A program made the translations under genes and the position numbers. From Maea johnstoni (lineage: Eukaryota; Annelida; Polychaeta; Spionida; Magelonidae): a stretch of DNA of 64,000 nucleotides. The notes under the pieces were generated by a model. The model saw only the letters and a program-made list of their open reading frames with translations. It was not told the origin of the DNA and did no database searches. The stretch is taken from positions 39,568,457-39,632,456 of the forward strand of contig OZ012690.1 of the NCBI GenBank assembly GCA_963942565.1, in the 5' to 3' direction. Shown here piece after piece: positions 23,601-32,600 of this stretch. Positions within the stretch are counted from its first letter, which is position 1. Each line of letters begins with the position of its first letter.

Positions 23601-26600
23601 TGTATGTATTACAAAGTAGAATATACAAGTGGTATTGTGCTGTTCTAAGTGTCTTGGTGGTTGTGTTTTCAGACGGCTGATTCTGGTCCTCTGTTCATCT
23701 TGGCGTTCGCTGGAGCGTGTCTGATCGTGATAGGCATGGTGAGTAGTCCGTATCCACACCCCTCTTTTATCTTGTCTCGCCCCATCGCCATTTCATGCAC
23801 ACTCTCCCAGGAGCGCATGAAAATAGGGAATAACGTGGTGCCCAGTGTTCTCTGGCTCAAAAACATGATGACCCAGAGTGCTGCGTGGAGGGGCACTTAC
23901 TTAGATATCTGAAAATTCATAGATAATCATGGAAATATTTTAAAGCTACCTTTGCAATTTTTCATTCAACATATTTTCAAAGTATTCTTAATCACTTTCA
24001 TATAGATTTTGCATTCATTCAATTTGATATGCAATTAATTTGAAACATATTTTAAAAAATGAAGATAATTCCAAAACTTCACAGGGTAAATTATTTCTCT
24101 GAATAGTTGATCACTTTGTCTTAAATTCTCAATTTGAATGTTTTAAGTCATATTTATCTATTATACAGAAAGCAATTTGTTTGGAAACTTAGTATCTTGT
24201 TTAAAATTTGATATTTGTGTTTTATCATGAACATGAGTAATGGAAATATGATACTGATTTCTTTAACAAACTGGAACCCATATTGTTAGAGATGTTTTAT
24301 TTTGAGTATTTTTATTTGGAATTCTTTTTTTGGAAAACACGAAAGTGGTGATAATTACTGCTCATTTAAATAGATCATTATTTTTCCATGTATTTTCGGT
24401 ACCATTATTTCATTCGATATATTTTTGAAAAGGCTTCTTTGTTGAAAAATGATATTGGTATCAAACAAATTTGTGATTTTGAAATTATGAATGCTGGCTG
24501 ATTATGAATAAGTTATAATGATTAGTCTAGAGAAAATGAATCAAGCATTATCCCTGTTATGGCCATTTTGATAAATATTTGCGGGCATGCAATGTTTGAT
24601 TTGGATCAAGCTCATAGGCAGGGCATTTAAGCATGGGACAGGCTTGTAAGAGTCTAAAAGTTTAAATTCAGGATGTGTTTGCATTTAATTGTGGTAGATG
24701 TAGAATGATACAGCATTTTTGGAAGAAAGACAAACATGGTAAAGAGTGAACAATGACTGTTTTTTAGCATTGGTGCATTTGTTTGAAATACCGGTATATA
24801 GCATGTATAAAGATGTGTATAAAGTAGATATCAAATTAGATTTGCCCTCAGAACATTCTGTGTATGTCAACATGTGCTAGTTTTGATGGCCCCATTTCTT
24901 TGAATCAATTTTGCCCCCCTCTTTCACATGACCTCTGACCTTGACATGACCTTTACCTGACCTTGACCTAGGTTAAGGTATTAATGCACTTTATATAATC
25001 AAGAAATTCTCCTTCACATCACCGCACTGCTTTTCTTCTTACTAACCTGTCTACTCCTTAACATATTCATTCTCAGATTTCCCATTTTAAGTTTTGTTTG
25101 CATGCGATAAAAGTCATAATACATTTGAAATTAACTTGGAAAAATCAAATAAATTTGAGAGATATTTAACGAGGAGTTGTTGGTAAGGTTTAGATTATTT
25201 TTTTCTCCCTCAATAGGAGTTTTTATATTTATCTCCAATGAATGTATGTACAAGTATGATTATAGACAAAATCGCCCCAGATACTCAATGGAAATATAGA
25301 TAATTTAAATCCACCCTTTAGTACCTATATGCTACCCAACACTAGGGTTGGGACAGGTACAGATGTATCTATTCATGTCTTATAGATTAAGGCCCTCAGT
25401 ATGAGCACCCTCCCCATCCACCCCTAACCATTCATGGGCTAGGTGCCTCCCTCTACCCCTTGCTTTAAGTGGCTTCAGGGTTGCTTCAGTTTTATAAAAA
25501 GGATTATTAGTTGAGCAATGGGCTGTCTTGTTTTCATTTGCTGCATGATTTTGTCTTGTTTCTGCTGCTGCACTTTGCTTTGTACACCTACAGCATGCTT
25601 TACACATGAAACAACCTTTTGATATCAGTAGATGCTCCAAGCACCATGTGTAAAGATGAAAGAAAAGTCATACAGTTGGAGATTAATAATAATAATAATA
25701 ATAATAATCATCTTTATTTCACGAGGGTAACACAGTCAAATACAAGATTTGATTTTCGCTGTGGCCCTCAGATTTAAGGATTATACATTCAATTCTTCAG
25801 GCCACAGAGTTGAAAATTGTTCTTCAAGGTATAGTTTCTTGAATGATGAGAGAGATGGTGCCATTTTCATATTTAAAGATAAGGAATTCCATAATACTAT
25901 GCCTTGGTAAGTGAATGAATGTTTGTATAGCTCGATTTTGATCGGTGGAGGAACCAAATTATGAGATGTATTTGATCTTGTAAGGTGACCATGTTGATCT
26001 GAGCAGAACTGAAACATATTTTTCAGGTATATTGGACTCTGTCCATTGACAGATTTATACATTAGAATAGCAGTATTAAATTGAACTCTGTTAAGGAAAG
26101 GTAACCATTTTAGTGTTTTGAATAGACCCAAGATTCATAATTATACAGGAAATTAACCTATCAAAAATGCAATTCAGTCTTGAAGGGGATTGACCATAGT
26201 TAGTGGTTACTATGACCTTTCTCAAGACAACATGAGATCTAAGGTACAAATCCAACTGGATTGTCATTAGTTGGTTGGGTTGGTTGCTATACAGTTGTGT
26301 GGCGCTTGAAGGGTTATGTCTTTGAAAAACGCTGGCATTTCTTTCATGCCTCAGCGGTGATTCAAACCCGGGCAGTGGTGAGCGACAGCTAGTTGTCAGT
26401 GGCAACGCCTCAAACCACTCGACTAATAAGGCTTGGTCATTAAGGTATGCTGCTACAAGCAATACAAGAAAAAGATAGAAAGTAAAAAGGTAAAATTCTG
26501 AGAGAAGCTTCCTTCATTAGGAACATATCCAGACAGTTCACAAATTTGATTGGCACTTTCAAACAAATTTTACATTTTCACTTTTTACATGTCATTTTCA

Positions 26601-29600
26601 CATGCATTTGATAAATCATGGAGCTTGGCATGTGGCAGTAAGTGGATGAGTAGAAAAACATATTTCTCAGTTAAATGCTGAAACTGACACACAAGTTACC
26701 GTAAAAGGGTTGTTTTTATTGTGCATGCCTCCTTAGCTTGCTTGCTTGCTTGTTGTGATTCATTTTGATTTACATTTATATGATTTTCTCTGGGGTGAAG
26801 GGGTTCAATTTATATTTTCTTTGGTGGAAAGTTCTTCTAAAACCTTTTTCCTTAAAGATTTATATAAGAAAATGTATCTAGAATGATTTTTCAGTTCAAT
26901 TTCTGAATGCTTAACTTAACTTAAGTATTAATTTAAAAGTTATATAAAAAAATCATGTGATTTTCCTATTTAAGATATTTCTATCTGCTTTATGCTCTAT
27001 GAAAGCATTGTTATGTATTCAAATATTATAATTTGGAAAAAAATAATTATGTTTTTCACCAGTATTATCTAATATTGAGGGGTATTTCAATAGCATGGGA
27101 CGTGATTATTCTTATGATTTGGTAGTTGACCTTTTGGGTTGCATGTTGTGTATGTAGTTTTAACCAAAGCTGTTTTATGTAGCTTGCGGTAATGCATATT
27201 AAAAAAGGCCATGTTGGGGTGAAATCAAACAGTCTCAGTTCATAGAAATATCTATCTATCTTAGTAGTAAGGCTTTTTTTCCTCTGCAATTCTTAGAATT
27301 GTTTTGCAATAAAGAATCGCAATGATTTCTTTTTATATTTAACAGAATTTTTAAGTTGAAGTTAAAGATATGGTAAAAATATTAGCTTTTCTGCAAATTA
27401 TGTCTTTTCATGACTTATGTTATTTATATCTTTCATCCATCTGTTTTGATTGCAACTGAACCATTAAAAGTATCAATTTCTATAAAAGTTTAAAATTCAA
27501 ATTAATTTCAAAGCTACTGAATTTTTAAAAATTCTATTTTTAGATTTTTATTTTTTTGGTGTTTGTAATTAATTTCAAAGCATTTGAATTTTTTTAAATA
27601 TATTTTTAGATTTTTAATTATTTTTTTTAGCTGTTTGTATGTTGTTTTCACCCTGATATGGCCTGCATTGCTGGTGCCTTTGCTCACATTGCTGTCTCTC
27701 CTTGTCCACTTTCCAGGTGAATTTCTTGATTTCCCTTGCCACAAATATGACTCGCATTAAGACCTCGAGCGAGCTCCAGGACTATAGGGAGGCCATTGCC
27801 CTTGACGAACGCCAGTCTGTTGAGTTCTAGGCTAAGAAAAGGCAGGATTATAATACATACCCTACTTCATGATAGTTAACCCAGAGCACACAAGCAGCCT
27901 GACAAATGCCTACACAGTGAAACCTCACAGATGTGAACACCTTGGGACCAGTGCAAAAGAGTTTGCATTAGGGGATGTTCACAGTAAGAGGTTTCACCTC
28001 AGAGATGTGAACACCTAGAGACCAGTGCAAAAGCGTTAAGATTAGGGAGTGTTTACTTATCAGAGGTCTTTTCGTCATTTAAAAAGAGACAAATGGGACC
28101 AGGAAAGAGTATTCATTTTAGGAGGTGTTCACATCTCCAGGGTGTTCACATTAAGAGGTTTCACTGTACAGCCAAGCCTTGCACATGAGACCACCTGTTA
28201 AAAAAGACCAAAACTGTTTATGACGAAAAGTCATATTGAGTCAATAAAGATCATCTGGTTGATCTGCTTCTGATGGATTGGTGCAGCTCGTTGTCTTTGT
28301 AATCAGATTCAACTGTATTTTTGAATTGAGTAATTGCAGTTAGAAATATTTTAGTACAACTGGGGTATCGTCTACCTAAATCCCTGTTTTACTGATTTTA
28401 TCAAAATTTTAACCTTTTTTCAAAAAACATGTGCAAGTTGTCATCCTGCTTGGCCTTTGGATATATGGTATGTTAATGGAATTATATTCAGAACCATGGT
28501 CAGGTTTACCATTGAAACCCCCAAATAAACCCTTCCTCACTTTAAAACCTGTTTCTTAAAAACCTCGAACATACTATACACACGTCCATTCCCTTCATCC
28601 TACCCTCCTATTTAACTCTTTGCTATATCATAGTGCAATTTTTATTTCTTTTCTTCTATTTGTGGAATTCTTCTATTCGTCTTGTTGTTGTTTTTTTCTA
28701 AATACACACTGAAAAAGTCTCTGCACATTTCTATTCTACTTTTCTAATCTCAGTTATTCAATGCCAAACATATTTAACCCATTCATGCCTTAAGACCTTG
28801 ACAAATATTGTCTGGACCTTTGTTATTTTCAAAGATAACTTTGTTTGTAAATTTTAAAAATATTTGAAGGAAAGTTGTCAACATTATTGTTCAAATACTT
28901 TTGTCTGAGAGATATGACTATTTAGGTGAGGCGGTTTTGGGCTGTACTGCCATGGGTGGGTTAACCCCATTTGTGCAAGCATAGAGGTCTTCTTGAACAG
29001 TGTCTACTGGTTGCAATAATACTTTAAAAAGAAAATCTCTGGATTTAAGCTTTCACAAAATATCTAGATTTGCAAAATATTTGAAGAAGAATTTGAAGTT
29101 AGGTTCAGATTAGTGTATCGTATCGCATCGTCAACTTTTTAAGGTGCCAATCCTTAAATTGTAAAGTGATGTCCAGTGTGTGTGAGACATACAATCATAT
29201 CTTATATCACAATGACCAGATAAGGTTTCACAAGCTCCTATAAGTACCATACTACAATACAGGGAGTCCCAAGTGGACAAACTTTGAATATTTGGAAGGC
29301 CAGATGCTAGGATACTTTTGAAAAGTAGTTAGGAATTAAGCAAAACCTGTCAAAATATTTGCAGGGAAGCTGTAGGATTATTTCTAATTATATGTTGGTG
29401 GGAAAGATACAACTGAAATAGTTGGGTTGTTTTTGGACCACAATAAGGGGGAGGGTTGAACTTAGAAGATGTGGTTACAGAAGTGGTTTACTGTATGAAT
29501 CCTGATACGGTTTAAAAGTCATGAAGACGATGTTGTACTTATGGTGTGTATTTTACTTTAATTTCTAAATTTGATTATTCTCTGGTTGAAAGCCTTACCT

Positions 29601-32600
29601 ACTGTGATTTTCCCAAATAATCAGACAGGCAAAAAATACTTATATTTTTCAACTTGAATTTCAACAAAATGTGAATGTAGATATTCTTGACTTGGCATCA
29701 TTTGGTTGGCTCTACTAATATTAGTGTGAGGGGGTGGGGATAAGTCATTGGTGTTCTTGACTATGGTTCCCATTTAGTATCATTGTTGGTTCATAAGGGT
29801 TGATAACAATCTTTATTTCAGCATTGGTGATTATACCTACACATACATATATCCCGGATTTGTTTTCTTATGAATTGTAATTGGCAACATTATGTATCGA
29901 TTGATTTATTCATTTATTATATTCAAATGTATTGATCGTTTACTGATTTTATTGATAACCTGTGTTTCCTTAACCCATCAATACATTTCTACTCCCAATT
30001 CATATCTTTCTTTCATCATTTCTTCAACCCAACCTGTTCCCCTTGAATATTTTATGAATATTATTTTTGGTAGAGATATATCCCCCAAATAGTTGTTCAT
30101 GAATGGGATGATAGTGCTGAGAAGACAAATGTTTGAGACTCAGTAAAGTTTTGCAACCAATCATTTTGTGGTCTATCTGATTGTCGAACTGGCAAGCCAG
30201 AGTTTATGGAGTTATGAATGCTGATAATGTCTTCTTCATCGAAGCTAGAAACTTGTACAAGAAATGGCTTGAACTTATAAGATCGCAAGCTACCAGGGGG
30301 GATCCACTGTGGCCTAGTTGTTTCGATAGATGCCTGGGTCCCAATTAAGCCTGAGTTTGCAGGTTCAAGTCTCCACTGGATCCCCACAAGGGGGTTGGCT
30401 TGGTCGATATATAAATCTCTCTTATCGTGATATGACCCAAAATTGAATAGTAATCAATAGGTAGCTATTTTTTTGGCTATTGGAAGGGAAAATTTACTGG
30501 TATACAAGGCTGGACTGGTCACATTTTGTCCCCCCCCCCCCCCACCCCTCAGCAATACACAAGAGTTGCTTCCTGTACTCCCAGGCATAAAGAAGGAAAA
30601 AAGTTTTGTGAATGAAATGGTTTTGGGTGGTCTCTCTATTTTAGTTAAATTTCAAATTCCCTTATATTTCTTATTTCTTTAATTTTCAAATTTTGGATAT
30701 TGGAAGCGAAAATTTACTGTTGTATGAGGCTGGACTTGTTTGGCACATGTTGCCCCCCCCCCCCCCCCTCCCCAGCAATACAAGGGGTACATAGAGAGGG
30801 TAACAAGAGTAGCTTCCTGTACTAGTGTAAAGAGTGTTGTCGTGAATGGAATGGGTTTGGGTGGTGTCAAAAAAAGCTGTATTGATAGTGACAAACCTGA
30901 AAGGCTAGTCACACCTAGTTTTTAAAGGGAATAGGAATTACTATATGAAATTCTTACACTTATAAAGTTATTTTTATCTACAGCTAATAAATTCTTTTCC
31001 CCTTAATACGCTATACCTTACCTCCTTTATCCTTAACCCTATTCCTTGTATCATTAGCTAAACATGGTATCTTTGATTTACATGATGGACTAATTTTCTA
31101 TTGCAATGATTGATGTAATATTATTTATTTTTGATGGTATTGATTGATTCTTTCAATGAATTTAGTCGCGTTTTATTTCAAGAATTTGTAGTATATAAAA
31201 AAATCTTTCTAGGTGTTGATTCTCATGCATTGATTTTTGACATTTTTCTTTGTTAATTGATAACTTTAATTTGATTATTGACATCATTATTGAGTATTGA
31301 TATTTCCCACTGAGCTAATTTTTGTGTGCTTCCTTTAGATCAATTACCTGATTGCCCTGACGTCCAATTACACTCGTATCAAGATTTCCAAGGAGCTGAG
31401 CGAATACCGAGACGCTGTCGACCTGGAGGGGCATGAAATGGACCATGTTGGTATGCAGGGTACAGTATTCGATAACAAGAAAGCGACTGGCTACTAAAAA
31501 AAAACGCAACGAATCGAAACTGCCTCAATGTCTGCTAACTGGTGCTTCTTACACTGAAACAATAGGAATTTTTGGTGTTGTATTAAGTTTTGTGTTAACT
31601 GATGTCCCATTTATAATACTTTATTTTGACAGTATGTGATGTTGTACACAATCTTAGATGTAACCTTTATCTTCCTGGTTGCAACAATCTTTTAAATGGT
31701 TGATACATTTTACTTCAGAGTAATTACAATGTAACCTTTTATTGATACTTTCTTCTTCAGATTAATTATCATGTAACCTTTTATCATCCAATTGTAACAT
31801 TGTTTTAAAGAATTGTATACATGCTACATCAACATTTTTGACAACTAATTGATTTCAGATAAAACTTTTAATTTTTTTACTTTGGAAATTAGGGGATTTC
31901 GATCATTTCCTTTAGGGCTGTTCCATTTTAAAAAGTGCATGAATTTGCCATAATTTTTTCTGAGTAACTTACCAAAAAAACTCATAGATTAAAGCAGGAC
32001 CGTATGGTTGGTCTGAAAAATATTCGTTTTTTTAAGGGGCGCATTTTGATTAGTTTAACCTTTTTTTTTTAAATACCAGATACCCAGTTCTGACTCCTGT
32101 GTATGTATATTGTATATATGTCTATTCATTTCTATGCCTTTTGTTTTGAACTTGCAGGTTAAAGTGTGCAGTTAGGCCAATAGAATTTGTGTCATGCAGT
32201 GTGAGAAATTGGTCCATCTCTCAGCCTCGGATGTAAAAGTATATACCTCAAAGGATTTTTAACAAATAGTGCAACTCGCCTTCAGTTTATTGGAATTAAT
32301 AATTATTAATTAATTCTTAATAATCGCTTACTTAGCTTAATGAACTGATTTTGCTTTTTAACCAAAATGCTCTGCATGACCAAATTTGTTAAGGCTTTAT
32401 TACGCGCTTAACTTCCTTGTGTGAGTTTGTGTTACTATCTTTTTGCAAAGGTGATTTCACACAAGTTATTGCAATTGGTTATTTGTTCAAACTCTGATGA
32501 TTTATCCAAAAATATATTGTTAAAACTTTCATATGACCTTGTTTAAAAGTAGAACATCAAAGTATAGTTAATCATGAACACTCATACAAAATTATTTCAC

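Larger units (their letters stand above)
23739..27716 (+). other. M6 intron 6 (to exon 7a)
   Basis: 4 kb, holding a LINE end and a SINE. The 23649-23912 open frame running through the exon 6 donor has no family resemblance past it. Very AT-rich from 26900 to 27640. No extra alternative exon found. Confidence 0.65.

Noticed and set aside
23649-23912. 87-aa frame through M6 exon 6 as a longer exon or readthrough isoform
   Set aside because: A strong gtgagt donor at 23739 and no resemblance to M6 tails beyond it; not excluded as a rare readthrough.
30303-30375. A functional tRNA gene
   Set aside because: A and B box words are present but stem pairing is poor and the sequence continues as a SINE.
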